From: Bryobacterales bacterium | GTDB lineage: Bacteria; Acidobacteriota; Terriglobia; Bryobacterales; Bryobacteraceae | NCBI GenBank assembly: GCA_016721425.1 | Contig: JADKID010000007.1 | Coordinates: forward strand, 496,001-560,000 | Length of the DNA stretch: 64,000 bases | Reading direction: 5' to 3' | Part shown: piece after piece, positions 1-9,284 of the stretch | Position numbering within the stretch: the first letter of the stretch is position 1 | Layout of the letters: each line of letters starts with the position of its first letter | Notes under the pieces: model-generated | What the model was told of the DNA's origin: nothing | Seen by the model: only the letters and a program-made list of their open reading frames with translations | The model's database searches: none | Program-made: the position numbers and the translations under genes

Positions 1-1475
1 ATGCACGGCGGTGGCGGCGGGCACGACGGTGAGAGCGAGGATGAGGGAGCCGAGCAGCGCGGAACAGACCGAGATGGCCATGGGGCGGAACATGCGGCCC
101 TCGAGTCCTTCGAGGAAGAAGACGGGCATGTAGACGGCGATGATGATGGCAACGGCGAAGACGATGGGGCGGGAGACCTCGTGGGCGGCGACGCGGACGC
201 GCTCGATGGCGTGGAACTCGCGCGTGTCGCCCGCTTTGCGCTGGAGGCGGCGGACGGAGTTTTCCATCATGACGACGGAGCCATCGACGATCATGCCGAA
301 GTCGATGGCTCCGAGGCTCATGAGGTTGGCGGAGACGCCGAAGATGGCCATGCCCATGAAGCCGAAGAGCATGGAGAGCGGGATGACGGCGGCGACGATG
401 AGGGCGGCGCGGATGTCGCGGAGGAAGACGAAGAGGACGACGAGGATGAGCAGGCCGCCCTCGAGAAGCGCGGTACTGACGGTACCGATTGTGCCGTCGA
501 TGACGTCGCTCTGATCGTAGAAGGATTCACGCGGACGCCATCCGGCAGGCGGAGGGTGGCGAACTTGGCTTTGACGCGCTCAATGACCTGCTTGCCATTT
601 TCGCCTTTGAGCATGATGGCCATGCCGGAGACGGTTTCGCCTTTTCCATCGCGGAGGGTGGCTCCCTGGCGGGGCATGGCCATGAGCTTGATCTCGGCGA
701 TGTCGCGCAGGAGGACGGGCGTGCCGGCGTGGGCGACGACAACGATGCGGGCAAGATCGGCGATGTCCTGAGTGCGGCCGAGGCCGCGGACGGTGTACTG
801 CTCCATGGCGTGCTCGATGAAGCCGCCGCCGAAGTTGGAGTTGTTTTCACGGACGCGATCGAAGACAGTGCGGAGCTGGAGGCCGTAGCGTTGGAGCTTG
901 GCGGGGTCCACTTCGATGGTGTACTGCTTGGTCTCGCCGCCCCAGCTATTGACCTCGTTGACGCCGCGCACGGTGCGGAGGGCGTAGCGGATCTGCCAGT
1001 CATGGATGGTCTTGAGATCCATGGCGGAGTAGCCTTTGCCCTCGATGGTGTACTGGTAGACCTCACCGAAGGCAGTGGCCATGGGGCCGAGGGTGGGATC
1101 GAGTCCCTGGGGCAGGCGGCCGCGCGCTTCCTGGAGGCGCTCGTTTACAAGCTGGCGGGCAAACCAGGTGTTGACGCTGTCCTCGAAGATGAGGGTGACC
1201 ATGGAGAGACCGAGCTTGGAGATGGAGCGGATGCCTTCCGTGCGGGGGATGCCCATGAGGGCGCTTTCGATGGGGAAGGTGACGAGCTGCTCCACTTCGC
1301 TGGGGGCCATGGAGGGGCACTCGGTGACGATGACGACCTGATTGTTGGTGAGATCGGGGAAGGCATCGACGGGCAGGCTGAGCATGGTGGTGACGCCCAC
1401 GACGATGATGACGATGACGCCGAGGAGGACGACCCAACGCTGCTGGAGGTGGAAATCTATGATGCGTTGCAGCAT
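1..1475 (-). pseudogene. CusA/CzcA-type heavy-metal RND efflux pump, frameshifted and truncated by window edge
   Basis: This is the inner-membrane proton-driven pump of a tripartite heavy-metal exporter. From the ATG at 1475, residues 1-317 read as a normal HME-RND protein: an N-terminal membrane helix at about 13-33, then the periplasmic porter domain (TECPSMAPSEVEQLVTFPIE). The frame breaks at 523-524, where one base is missing after the residues VRVN. The true continuation (FYDQSDVIDGT) runs in the next frame from 522 to base 1 without a stop. It includes the RND core motif GAIDFGMIVDG followed by MMEN, which carries the intramembrane acidic residues. The rest of the gene lies outside the window. 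Adaptor and outer-membrane channel genes lie upstream, the adaptor stop being 5 bases before this start. Metal specificity cannot be told. The indel may be a sequencing error rather than real decay. Confidence 0.85.
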
Positions 1476-1480
1476 GGGGG

Positions 1481-2704
1481 CTACTCTTCGGAGAGAGAGG
1501 ACTTGAGGAGCTGCGACTTGAGGATGAAGCTGCCGGCGGCGACGACGCGTTCCCCGCCCTGGAGGCCGCGCAGAACCTGGAGGAGTCCTTCGAGGGGGCG
1601 GCCGGTTTCGACAGAGCGGGGCTCATACTGACCGGGTTTCTTTTCGATGAAGACAGTGGCCTGGCCGTTGACGTCCTGCACGGCTTCCTGCGGGACGAAG
1701 AGGGCGGAGGCGCTGCCGCCGGCGGCGAGCTCGACCGTGGCGTACATTTCGGGCTTGAGGAGCGAGTTGCGGTTGTCGATTTCGATGCGGACGGCGATGG
1801 TGCGGGTTTCGGGGTTGAGCTTGTCCTCGATCTTGGTGACGCGGCCGTGGAAGGTACGGTCGGGATAGGCCTGGACGGTGATGGAGGCCGCCATGCCGGG
1901 GCGCAGCTTGGCGAGGTGTTCTTCCTGGACGGCGGCGATGGCCCAGATGGTGGAGAGGTCGCAGATGGTGTAGAGGTCGTTGGAGGCAGTGACGACGGCG
2001 CCGGGCGTGATGGCGCGGGTGAGGATGATGCCGGCGGCGGGTGCGCGAATGGGGATGAGGTCCTCGATGTGGGTTTCGGGGGCGGAGTCGTGGGCGTGTT
2101 CCTCGGGGCCGTCGACCGAAACTTCGAGGAATTCGACGAGGTGGAGCCTGGTGCGATTCACTTCGATTTCGGCATTGGCGACCGAGGACTTGGCGATCTT
2201 GAGCTCATTCTCTGAAGAATCGAGTTGCTCCTGGCTGGCGGCCTTCAGAGCGTAGAGGCGGGAGAGGCGATCGCGCTGGCGGGTGGCGAACTCGACGCCG
2301 GATTTGAGGCGATTGAGATTAGTGACTGCCATGCGGTAGAGGGCGCGCGATTCGTGGATGTCGTGGCTGTGCATGCGGGCGAGGATCTGGCCCTTGATGA
2401 CGCGGTCGCCGACCTTGGCATCGGCGACAATGATACGGCCGTCGGTGACTGCGCCGACGCGCCAGGTGGTGTTTTCGTTGGTGGTGAGGCGGCCGCTGGC
2501 GCGCACAGTGAGGGGGATGCTTCGTTCGAGGACGGGGGCGACGGCGAGGGTGGTTTCCTTGAGGGAGGCGGAGTCCAGTTCGACGAGTCTAACCTCATCC
2601 TTGCCCTGTGGCTTGGCGTCGGCCTTGGGCGCTTCGGGGGCGGCGGGCGGCTTGCTACAGGCGGCGAGCAGGAGCGTGATGATGGCGGCGGCCAGGTATT
2701 TCAT
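1481..2704 (-). CDS. Efflux RND periplasmic adaptor (CusB/CzcB-like membrane fusion lipoprotein)
   Basis: This 407-residue membrane-fusion protein bridges the RND pump and the TolC-like channel in the periplasm. The N-terminus is a lipoprotein signal with lipobox LAAC (Cys16). A proline/alanine/lysine linker follows, then a barrel-sandwich segment (GDRVIKGQILARMHS, about 100-115), an alpha-hairpin (about 125-190), a second lipoyl half (PIRAPAAGIILTRAITPG) and a beta-barrel/membrane-proximal domain. A short EEHAHD stretch in the hairpin could touch metal, which is inference. It overlaps the upstream channel gene by 4 bases, indicating translational coupling. Its length is typical of CusB/CzcB. 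Confidence 0.9.
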   Translation of the reverse strand: MKYLAAAIITLLLAACSKPPAAPEAPKADAKPQGKDEVRLVELDSASLKETTLAVAPVLERSIPLTVRASGRLTTNENTTWRVGAVTDGRIIVADAKVGDRVIKGQILARMHSHDIHESRALYRMAVTNLNRLKSGVEFATRQRDRLSRLYALKAASQEQLDSSENELKIAKSSVANAEIEVNRTRLHLVEFLEVSVDGPEEHAHDSAPETHIEDLIPIRAPAAGIILTRAITPGAVVTASNDLYTICDLSTIWAIAAVQEEHLAKLRPGMAASITVQAYPDRTFHGRVTKIEDKLNPETRTIAVRIEIDNRNSLLKPEMYATVELAAGGSASALFVPQEAVQDVNGQATVFIEKKPGQYEPRSVETGRPLEGLLQVLRGLQGGERVVAAGSFILKSQLLKSSLSEE

Positions 2705-3918
2705 GGCTGATTCCCCAGCGCTGTTTCGAGCGCGACGATGCTTTGGCGGTATTCCATAAGAGCGCGGTCGTTGATGAGTTCGATTTCGATGCGGAGGCGT
2801 TCGGCGTCGAGCAGGCGGAGGAGATCGGCGCCGCCGAGGCGATAGGCAGCCTGCGCAATGCGGGCGGTTTCGGCGGCCTGCTGGCGGAAGCGGCCGAGGA
2901 ACTCGGTGACCTGGCGGCGGCGCAATTCGTATTCGACCTTGGCGGCGGCAACTTCGGCGCGCACGATGGCCTCGGCGGCGGCGATGTTGGCCTCAGCGGT
3001 TTTGATGTCGGCGGTGGCGGATTCGATATTGCCCTGATTGCGGTTCAGGAAGGGGAGATCGGTCTGGAAGCCGGCGAGGGCGGTTTCGAGGCCGGCTGTG
3101 CGTTTGTAGCCGAAGAGGACGTCGTAATTGGGGCGGGCGTTGGCCTGTTGGAGGATGAGGGCGGAGCGGGCGCGTTCGAGTTGGGCGCGGGCGAGTTGGA
3201 CCTCGGCGCGGCGCTGGACGGCCTGATCGAGATCGGCGAGGAGGAGGCGATCCTCTTTGAGTTCGAGAGGATCGGCCAGGGTGGCGTCCGGGAATTGGGT
3301 AGCGCCCATTTCGCGGAAGAGGAGGATGCGGGCGCGTTCGGCATCGAGGCGGGCGTTGTTGGCGGAGAGGGTGATGCGCTCGGATTCGAGGCGCACACGG
3401 AGGAGATCGGTTTCGGCCATGGCTCCTTCTCGAACGCGGATCTCGTGGTATTCGACGACCTGCTGGAAGTTCTTCTGGCTCTCGATGAGGAGGGCATGGG
3501 AGCGTTGCGCCCCGGCTGCGGCCCAATAGGCGTAGCGAACGCGGAAGGCAACCTGGCGGCGTAGAATATCGAGCTCGAGTTCGGCGGTGCGGAGGCCTTG
3601 GGAGGCGAGATCGACGCGCTTGCCTCGCTTGCCGGAGGACTCGAGCGTCTGTTGCAGGAAGGCGAAGTAATCGTTGTCGCGACTGAAGACGTAGGGGGTG
3701 TTGCCGGGGAAGCGGAGGTTTTCGGCCTGGAGGACGAGGCGGGGATTGAAGGTGAGGCCGGCCTGACGGCGTTGTCCGGTGGCAGAGGCGATGCGTTGTT
3801 GCCCGGCGGCGAGAAGGGGATGGGAGGCGAGCGCGGTGGACACAGCCGAATCGAGCGTGAGCGGCTGCTGCGCGGAAACAGAGTACTGGATGAACGCCAG
3901 GAACAGAAGAGAGCGCAT
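2701..3918 (-). CDS. TolC-family outer-membrane channel of the metal efflux operon
   Basis: This 405-residue outer-membrane efflux protein of the CzcC/TolC family is the exit duct of the tripartite pump. I place the start at 3918 (MRSLLFLAFIQ), which begins a clean Sec signal peptide ending at VSAQQ. An ATG 14 codons upstream would put a charged stretch in front of it. The mature part has two long helical repeats rich in Ala, Glu and Arg (for example QTLESSGKRGKRVDLASQGL, and later heptad-like segments around 150-215 and 290-400), as expected of OEP domains. It is the first gene of the operon channel-adaptor-pump. Confidence 0.88.
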   Translation of the reverse strand: MRSLLFLAFIQYSVSAQQPLTLDSAVSTALASHPLLAAGQQRIASATGQRRQAGLTFNPRLVLQAENLRFPGNTPYVFSRDNDYFAFLQQTLESSGKRGKRVDLASQGLRTAELELDILRRQVAFRVRYAYWAAAGAQRSHALLIESQKNFQQVVEYHEIRVREGAMAETDLLRVRLESERITLSANNARLDAERARILLFREMGATQFPDATLADPLELKEDRLLLADLDQAVQRRAEVQLARAQLERARSALILQQANARPNYDVLFGYKRTAGLETALAGFQTDLPFLNRNQGNIESATADIKTAEANIAAAEAIVRAEVAAAKVEYELRRRQVTEFLGRFRQQAAETARIAQAAYRLGGADLLRLLDAERLRIEIELINDRALMEYRQSIVALETALGNQP

Positions 3919-4058
3919 CGAAGTACGGAGCAATGGCAGGATCAAACCTGAGTTTAGCAACCTTGGAGGGGGAGGGGTGGGAAGGCACGGACTCTTAGTA
4001 CGCCCACCGTAGGGCTCTCTAAGGTGATACTGATAAAGAAGCTAGGTTAGTACCGGGA

Positions 4059-4087
4059 TTGGATAAAGTACTGGTCCTCCGTAAAAT
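4059..4087 (+). promoter_or_regulatory. Candidate sigma70 promoter of the response regulator gene
   Basis: A -35 box TTGGAT at 4059-4064 is separated by 17 bases from a -10 box TAAAAT at 4082-4087. The predicted transcript starts near 4094, giving a leader of about 30 bases before the ATG at 4125, with a purine-rich GAGAGGGG ribosome site. It lies in the divergent spacer between the efflux operon and the regulator. This is a consensus match by eye only. Confidence 0.5.
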
Positions 4088-4124
4088 CGAGTACGTGGTA
4101 TGAGATAGGAGAGGGGGGCCGAAG

Positions 4125-4880
4125 ATGAACGTATCAGCGCCGTTGCCGAGTGGAGACGAAATGAACACGGTCATGGACGGAACGCCGGAACCGGAAATCC
4201 GAAAGATCAAAGTGATGATCGCCGACGATCATCCGATAGTGCGGGATGGACTGCGGAAGCTGTTGAGTCTGGAAGATGACATCGATGTAGTGGGCGAAGC
4301 GGCCGACGGGCGCGAGTTGATTGAGAAGGTCGATGTGCTGATGCCGGACGTGATACTGCTGGACCTGCGGATGCCGAACCTGGACGGACTGGGGGCGCTG
4401 CAGACGCTGCAGCACACCAAGTGCAAGGCGAAGGTTATCATCCTGACGGCGTCGGAAGACAAGAACGAGTTTGTGCAGGCGATGAAGCTGGGCTGCTCCG
4501 GGATCGTGTTGAAGCAGACGTCGGCAGATCTGATTGTGAAGAGCATCCGCAAGGTGGACTCGGGCGAGATCTGGCTGGACTCGCACACGACGGCGGCGGT
4601 GATGCGGCAGTTTGCGGCGCCGGGCGAGATGGGGCTATCGTCGGGCTCGTCGTCGAAGGTGCGGGAGCGGAGTCCTCTGAGCACGCGCGAGCGTGAGATT
4701 GTGGCGCTGGTGGCGCAGGGCTACAAGAACAAAGAGATGGCCGAGAAGATGTTCATCAGCGAGCAGACGGTAAAGAACCATCTGCACAACATCTTCGACA
4801 AGCTGGGCGTATCGGACCGGTTGGAGCTGGCGCTGTACGCGATCCACAAGGGATTGCATCTGGGGCAGGCCGAGAAGTAG
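4125..4880 (+). CDS. NarL/FixJ-family response regulator (REC + LuxR-type HTH)
   Basis: This 251-residue DNA-binding response regulator has a receiver domain at about residues 28-150, with the acidic pair Asp34-Asp35, the phosphoacceptor Asp80 in LLDLRMPNLDG, and a conserved Thr/Lys region (ILTASEDKN). A LuxR-type helix-turn-helix covers about 185-245 (LSTREREIVALVAQGYKNKE, then SEQTVKNHLHNIF). A serine-rich linker joins the two. No sensor kinase lies next to it in the window, so it is an orphan here and its signal and targets are unknown. The divergent efflux operon is a possible target, but there is no site evidence for that. Confidence 0.92.
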   Translation: MNVSAPLPSGDEMNTVMDGTPEPEIRKIKVMIADDHPIVRDGLRKLLSLEDDIDVVGEAADGRELIEKVDVLMPDVILLDLRMPNLDGLGALQTLQHTKCKAKVIILTASEDKNEFVQAMKLGCSGIVLKQTSADLIVKSIRKVDSGEIWLDSHTTAAVMRQFAAPGEMGLSSGSSSKVRERSPLSTREREIVALVAQGYKNKEMAEKMFISEQTVKNHLHNIFDKLGVSDRLELALYAIHKGLHLGQAEK

Positions 4881-5005
4881 ATTACGCGGTTCGCCGGGCT
4901 GGAGCGGGCGCTGAGCAGGGCGCCGCTCTAGCGGGGCACTAGCGGACTGACAGCGCCGACCGAGACTACGCCCTACCCCGATTCCCTGATCACTCACAGA
5001 GGCCG

Positions 5006-5030
5006 CGCAGCCCTCGCTGGCGAGGCTGCG
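5006..5030. terminator. Strong hairpin downstream of the response regulator
   Basis: CGCAGCCCTCG and CGAGGCTGCG form a 10-bp stem with one bulged C and a CTGG loop. It sits about 125 bases after the regulator stop and 130 bases before the next gene. There is no U-tract on either side, so intrinsic termination is doubtful. The remaining 4881-5156 spacer shows no other gene. Confidence 0.35.
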
Positions 5031-5107
5031 GACCGGCTGCCAGACCACCCAAAACGCGGCCGGCTGGCCAGATGTAGAATTCTTCCTCAAATCCTGACTT
5101 TGTGCTC

Positions 5108-5136
5108 TTGCATTCCATCGCTGACCGCACTAGGAT
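5108..5136 (+). promoter_or_regulatory. Weak candidate promoter of the TIG-like protein gene
   Basis: TTGCAT at 5108-5113 and TAGGAT at 5131-5136 are 17 bases apart and would start RNA about 15 bases before the ATG at 5157. The -35 box matches the consensus poorly, so this is tentative. Confidence 0.25.
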
Positions 5137-5156
5137 CGTTACAGAAGGAATTTAAG

Positions 5157-5516
5157 ATGCGGTTCTCTATAGCTCTTTTCATCCCGCTCCTGTTGGCGGC
5201 GCTTGCCGCCCCTGCCCCCCTGACGGCACAAGAAACGATTCCGAGATGTACGACGGTGGAGCCGATGAGCGGCAAGGTCGGGACGGATATCGTCGTGACC
5301 GGCGAGAACCTAGGGAAGGCGTTGGTGGCCGAGTTGTATCTGACCGACGGCAAGAACGACATCAAGCTGGTGCTCAGCGAGCAGACGGACACTACGTTGA
5401 AGACGAAGATCCCGGCGTCGGCCAAGGTGGGCGAGCGCTACAAGCTGATGATTCTGACGAAGGGCAAAGAGCCGAAGCTGATTGAGCAGCCGGTGCGCTT
5501 CGAAGTAGAAGAGTAA
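5157..5516 (+). CDS. Small exported protein with an IPT/TIG-like fold
   Basis: This 119-residue secreted protein is of unknown role. I choose the ATG at 5157, which follows the ribosome site AGAAGGA and starts a textbook signal peptide (MRFSIALFIPLLLAALAAPA, cleavage near LTAQE). An earlier ATG at 5100 has no such site. The mature part (about 26-119) resembles a single IPT/TIG immunoglobulin-like domain: VEPMSGKVGTDIVVTGENLG, then beta strands ending in RFEVEE. Such domains usually mediate binding. It stands alone between the regulator and the transhydrogenase gene. Confidence 0.7.
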   Translation: MRFSIALFIPLLLAALAAPAPLTAQETIPRCTTVEPMSGKVGTDIVVTGENLGKALVAELYLTDGKNDIKLVLSEQTDTTLKTKIPASAKVGERYKLMILTKGKEPKLIEQPVRFEVEE

Positions 5517-5588
5517 CGGCGAAGCGGAAGCGTCCCAACTGATAAGATCGAATGAGCTGGAGCTGATCCGGCACATCGATCTGTCTCC

Positions 5589-7025
5589 ATGTCTCACTGC
5601 AACAACCCCTACGACTACGACCTGCTGGTGATTGGATCCGGCCCTGCCGGGCAGCGCGCGGCGATCCAAGGCGCGAAGCTGGAAAAGCGAGTCGCGCTGA
5701 TCGAGAAGAAGACCGTGCTGGGCGGGGTCTCGGTCAACACGGGCACGATTCCATCGAAGACGCTGCGGGAAGCGGTGATCGATCTCTCGGGATACCGGGA
5801 GAAGGAGTTCTACGGGCTCTCGTACTCGGTGAAGCAGCGCATCACGATGCAGGACCTGCTGCACCGGGTGGACACGGTGATCAAGCACGAGATCGACGTG
5901 ACGCGGGCGCAATTGTTGCGCAACCGGGTAGAGGTGATTTCGGCGGCGGCCAGCTTTGTGGACGCGCACACGCTGCGGCTGGACTACGCCGAGGGCGGCG
6001 GGCAGCGGCAGGCGACGGCGCGGCAGATCATCATCGCGACGGGTACGGAGGCGACACGGGACGAACACATTCCGTTTGATGGCAAGCGGGTGCTGACGTC
6101 GGATGACATTCTGGTTTTGGACGAGTTGCCGCGGACGCTGACGGTGGTGGGCGCGGGCGTGATTGGCGGCGAGTATGCGTCGATGTTTGCGGCGTTGGGC
6201 GTGCGTGTGACGCTGGTGGACAAGCGATCGCGGCTGCTGCCGTTTGTCGACGGAGAAATTATCGACACGCTGGCGTATCATCTGCGCGAAAACCGGGTGA
6301 CGCTGCGGCTGAACGAGAGCGTGGCGGCGGTGGAGCTGATAGAAGACGACAGCGGCGAGCGGGTGCGGATCATGCTGGACAGTGGCAAGCAGATTGTCAC
6401 GGACATGGTGCTGTACTCGATCGGGCGGACGGGCAATACGGCCAAGCTGAATCTGGAATCGGCGGGCCTGGTTACCGATGAACGCGGGCGGATCCCGGTA
6501 AACGAGCACTACCAGACGAAGGTAGAGACGATCTACGCGGTGGGCGACGTGATCGGGTTTCCGAGCCTGGCATCGACCTCGATGGAGCAGGGGCGGCTGG
6601 CGGCATGCCATGCGTTTGGCGTGGCGACGACGAGCGTGCCGGAGCTGTTTCCGTACGGGATCTACACGATTCCGGAGATCTCGATGGTGGGCCGCAATGA
6701 AGAAGAGCTGACGCTGGCGGGGATTCCGTACGAGGTGGGCAAGGCTAGATACCGCGAGATTGCGCGCGGGCAGATTGTGGGCGATACAACGGGGTTGCTG
6801 AAGCTGCTGTTCCACATGGAGACGCGGCAACTGCTGGGCGTGCATATTATTGGCGAAGGCGCGAGCGAGCTGATTCACATTGGGCAGGCGGTGATGGCGT
6901 TTGGGGGCAAGGTGGATTATTTCGTCAACACGGTGTTCAACTACCCGACGCTGGCGGAGTGCTATAAGACGGCGGCGTTTGACGGTGTGAACCGGCTGGG
7001 CTCGGTCCGGAATTTTGGTGATTGA
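5589..7025 (+). CDS. sthA: Soluble NAD(P)(+) transhydrogenase (Si-specific)
   Basis: This 478-residue cytoplasmic flavoprotein moves hydride between NADPH and NAD+ and so balances the two cofactor pools. The FAD-binding Rossmann motif is GSGPAG (16-21) and the second dinucleotide fold is VVGAGVIGGEYAS (about 181-193). The disulfide-reductase-like active-site segment reads GGVSVNTGTIPSKT (45-58). Where dihydrolipoamide dehydrogenase has two redox cysteines, this protein has Ser48 and Thr53, the signature that separates transhydrogenase from disulfide reductases. The C-terminal dimerisation domain is present. It overlaps nothing upstream, and the PEGA gene follows 19 bases after its stop. Confidence 0.95.
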   Translation: MSHCNNPYDYDLLVIGSGPAGQRAAIQGAKLEKRVALIEKKTVLGGVSVNTGTIPSKTLREAVIDLSGYREKEFYGLSYSVKQRITMQDLLHRVDTVIKHEIDVTRAQLLRNRVEVISAAASFVDAHTLRLDYAEGGGQRQATARQIIIATGTEATRDEHIPFDGKRVLTSDDILVLDELPRTLTVVGAGVIGGEYASMFAALGVRVTLVDKRSRLLPFVDGEIIDTLAYHLRENRVTLRLNESVAAVELIEDDSGERVRIMLDSGKQIVTDMVLYSIGRTGNTAKLNLESAGLVTDERGRIPVNEHYQTKVETIYAVGDVIGFPSLASTSMEQGRLAACHAFGVATTSVPELFPYGIYTIPEISMVGRNEEELTLAGIPYEVGKARYREIARGQIVGDTTGLLKLLFHMETRQLLGVHIIGEGASELIHIGQAVMAFGGKVDYFVNTVFNYPTLAECYKTAAFDGVNRLGSVRNFGD

Positions 7026-7044
7026 GTTGGAGGAGAGGGTTGTC

Positions 7045-7593
7045 ATGAAGAGCAGGTTGATGCTGATGGCGGTGGCAGGGGCGATGACCGCGATGGCCGT
7101 GATGGCGCAGATGCCGGACAAATCGGGATTTGTGCAGATCAAGGTGACTCCGGCCTACGCCGGAGTGTTTGTGGATGGAAAGTACATGGGGCCCTCGATG
7201 TTGTTTGCGAGCAAGGAGAAGGCGATCCGCGTGCGCGTGGGCAATCACCGGGTGGAAGTGGTGGAGCCGTACCATGAGACGCTGGTGATGGACTTCCAGG
7301 TGACGGAGGGGCAGTACAACGAGATCGCGAAGGAGTTGAAGGCCAATGGTAAAGCGCCGCGGAGCAAGGTGAGTGCGATTATCACCGAGGGCTTCGGGGA
7401 GGCCGCGATTTACCTGGACAACGAGTATTACGGGCACGCGGGGCGGGAGCTGCGGGTGAGGCCGGGCAAGTTCATGCTGAAGCTGACGAGCATGGACGGG
7501 ACGATCCTGCGGGAGATCAAGGTGGAGATCCGCAACCGGGAAACGCTGGTGGTGCCGAGAGATGGGACGCCGGTGGTGAGGAAGGCGAGTTAG
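7045..7593 (+). CDS. Exported PEGA-domain protein
   Basis: This 182-residue secreted protein has two PEGA-like beta modules. I place the start at 7045, because GGAGGAGAGG lies 5-16 bases upstream and the protein then opens with a signal peptide (MKSRLMLMAVAGAMTAMAVMAQ). The first module (about 30-75) contains VTPAYAGVFVDGKYMGPS and the second (about 105-160) YLDNEYYGHAGRELRVRPG. Both fit the family pattern in which a surface-exposed loop carries a Gly/Asp turn. PEGA domains are found in cell-surface proteins and their ligands are generally unknown. It follows sthA closely and is probably cotranscribed with it. Confidence 0.75.
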   Translation: MKSRLMLMAVAGAMTAMAVMAQMPDKSGFVQIKVTPAYAGVFVDGKYMGPSMLFASKEKAIRVRVGNHRVEVVEPYHETLVMDFQVTEGQYNEIAKELKANGKAPRSKVSAIITEGFGEAAIYLDNEYYGHAGRELRVRPGKFMLKLTSMDGTILREIKVEIRNRETLVVPRDGTPVVRKAS

Positions 7594-7613
7594 GCAAGAC
7601 AAGACTGGCGGAT

Positions 7614-7663
7614 TCGGGGCCGTTCGCCATGGTTTCTCGTGGTGAGCGGCCCCGATTGTTTTT
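7614..7663 (+). terminator. Rho-independent terminator after the sthA-PEGA unit
   Basis: TCGGGGCCG (7614-7622) pairs with CGGCCCCGA (7647-7655). The stem extends inward by six more pairs (two of them G-U) to a 12-base loop, giving 15 bp in all. TTGTTTTTAG follows on the plus strand. The minus side lacks a T-run, so it serves mainly the plus-strand unit and separates it from the convergent fucosidase gene. Confidence 0.85.
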
Positions 7664-7670
7664 AGTGTTT

Positions 7671-9269
7671 TTAGCGGATACGTTGATCGGCGCCGTAGAG
7701 GGTGAGGAGAGGATGCTTGACGAAGGCGCGGAATTCGTAGATGCCGTTGGGCTGGAGGTTGGGGAGTTTCAGCGTGAACGGGCCGGGGGCGGTGAGGGTG
7801 AGCGAGCCGGCGGGCTGCCAGGGGATGGAGCGGTCGCTGGCGTCGAGGCCGACGATGCTGCGGTACTGGAAGCCGACTTCGAGAGAGGCGGATTTGCCCA
7901 GGTCGGCGAGGCGGCCCTCCAGGGTGGCGGCGCCGGTGGCCTTATCGAGCGTGGCGCGGGTGGTCTCCACGTGGGGCGGAACGAAGGCGGGCTTGACGTT
8001 GGTGAGTTTGAGGACGATGGGGTTGGGCCACTTGCTGTTGTCCTGGAGGCGGTGGGTGAACATGGCGCGGACGTGGAGGCCGTCGGCCTCCTGATGGAAC
8101 GTCGGGGCGGGGTTGACCTCGGGGCGGTATTCCAGCACGCGGCCGTTCTGGCCCAGCACTGACACCTGAGTCTTGTCGGTGGCCTGCACGCTCTTGAGGA
8201 TAAAGTCGCGCCATTGCGAGCGCACCCAGCGGGGCTCCTGCTTGACGACGGCGTAGAGGGTGTCGGCGTTCTTGGCTTTGGTGAACCAGATGTTCTGCTC
8301 GTTGGTGATGACCCACGGGCGGGTGGCGTAGATGGCCTCCTGGTTGACGAACATCCAGAGGGCGACCTCGCGGAGGCGTTCTTCCTGCTCGATGGGGAGC
8401 TCGCCATCGGGCTTGGGGCCGATGTTGAGGAGGAGGTTGCCGCCCTTGGCGCGGGTCTCGACGAGGAGATCGATGACGGTGCCGCCGGATTTGTAGGCGT
8501 CGTTTTGGGGCTGGTATTGCCAGGCTGTGCCCATGGTGAAGTTGGCCTCCCAGGCGCCGGGCAGGGGCACGCCAGGGACGTAGAGCTCGGGGGTCTGGAT
8601 GGCGCCGCGAGTGACGATTGTGTTGGGCTGGAGCTTCCAGGCGAGCTCTTTGAGCTGTTCGGGCGGGCCGTCGAAGAAGACAACGTCGATGGGGCCGTAG
8701 TTGGTCATGAGCTCGCGGACCTGAGCAAGATCGAGCTTCATGAGGCCGGGGTTGTTGGCGGGGGCGACCTGGGGCGTGTTGCGCTGGATGTCGATCTTGT
8801 TCTGATGGAGCCACCAGAAATCGTCTGGTGAGAAGTAGATGCCGGGGGCGATGCCCTGGCGGCGGAAGGCGTCGAGGATCTCGCGGTTGATATCCCGCTT
8901 GAACGGCGTGTTCATGATGGAGAAGGGCGTGGTCTTGGTATCCCACATGGCGAAGCCGGAGTGGTGTTTGGTGGTGAAGACCACGTACTTGATGCCGGCG
9001 AGGCGGGCGAGGGATGCCCAATCGTCGGGCGCGAATTTGCGGGGGTTGAAGGTCTTGGGGAGCTCGGTGAGAAAGCGCTGATTGTAGTCGTCCGAGGCGC
9101 CGGCCATGGAGTGGGAGATGACGACGCCGAGTTGGGAATCGACTGACCAGTGGATAAAGAGGCCGAAGCCCTGGTCGCGGAACCATTCGAGGCGATCGGG
9201 TTTGTTGTCGATTTGCTGGGCGAAGGCGGAGGAGAGAGCGAGTAGGCAGACGAGGACGGCTCGGGTCAT
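7671..9269 (-). CDS. Secreted alpha-L-fucosidase, GH29
   Basis: This 532-residue glycoside hydrolase family 29 enzyme removes alpha-L-fucose with retention. A Sec signal peptide (MTRAVLVCLLALSSAFAQQ) directs it out of the cytoplasm. The catalytic barrel shows the family hallmarks WFRDQGFGLFIHWS (29-42), KYVVFTTKHHSGF (94-106) and YGPIDVVFFDGPPE, where Asp200 is the expected nucleophile. The C-terminal ~190 residues form a beta-sandwich that ends in a domain reading QPNGIYEFRAFVKHP. It is monocistronic, with a LacI-type palindrome just before its start. Confidence 0.93.
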   Translation of the reverse strand: MTRAVLVCLLALSSAFAQQIDNKPDRLEWFRDQGFGLFIHWSVDSQLGVVISHSMAGASDDYNQRFLTELPKTFNPRKFAPDDWASLARLAGIKYVVFTTKHHSGFAMWDTKTTPFSIMNTPFKRDINREILDAFRRQGIAPGIYFSPDDFWWLHQNKIDIQRNTPQVAPANNPGLMKLDLAQVRELMTNYGPIDVVFFDGPPEQLKELAWKLQPNTIVTRGAIQTPELYVPGVPLPGAWEANFTMGTAWQYQPQNDAYKSGGTVIDLLVETRAKGGNLLLNIGPKPDGELPIEQEERLREVALWMFVNQEAIYATRPWVITNEQNIWFTKAKNADTLYAVVKQEPRWVRSQWRDFILKSVQATDKTQVSVLGQNGRVLEYRPEVNPAPTFHQEADGLHVRAMFTHRLQDNSKWPNPIVLKLTNVKPAFVPPHVETTRATLDKATGAATLEGRLADLGKSASLEVGFQYRSIVGLDASDRSIPWQPAGSLTLTAPGPFTLKLPNLQPNGIYEFRAFVKHPLLTLYGADQRIR

Positions 9270-9284
9270 GATCTGCCCATTTTA

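Noticed and set aside
515..530. Programmed ribosomal frameshifting at 523 or 17849
   Set aside because: Neither site shows a typical slippery heptamer with a stimulator, and RND and DUF5916 genes are not known to use it. A one-base indel in a homopolymer explains both.
3930..3960. A short match to the start of 16S rRNA (TTTGATCCTG on the minus strand)
   Set aside because: Only about ten bases match, no further rRNA sequence follows, and it lies at the 5' edge of the TolC-like gene.
4881..5156. tRNA or small RNA gene in the spacer after the response regulator
   Set aside because: Only one hairpin (5006-5030) is present, with no cloverleaf or CCA end.
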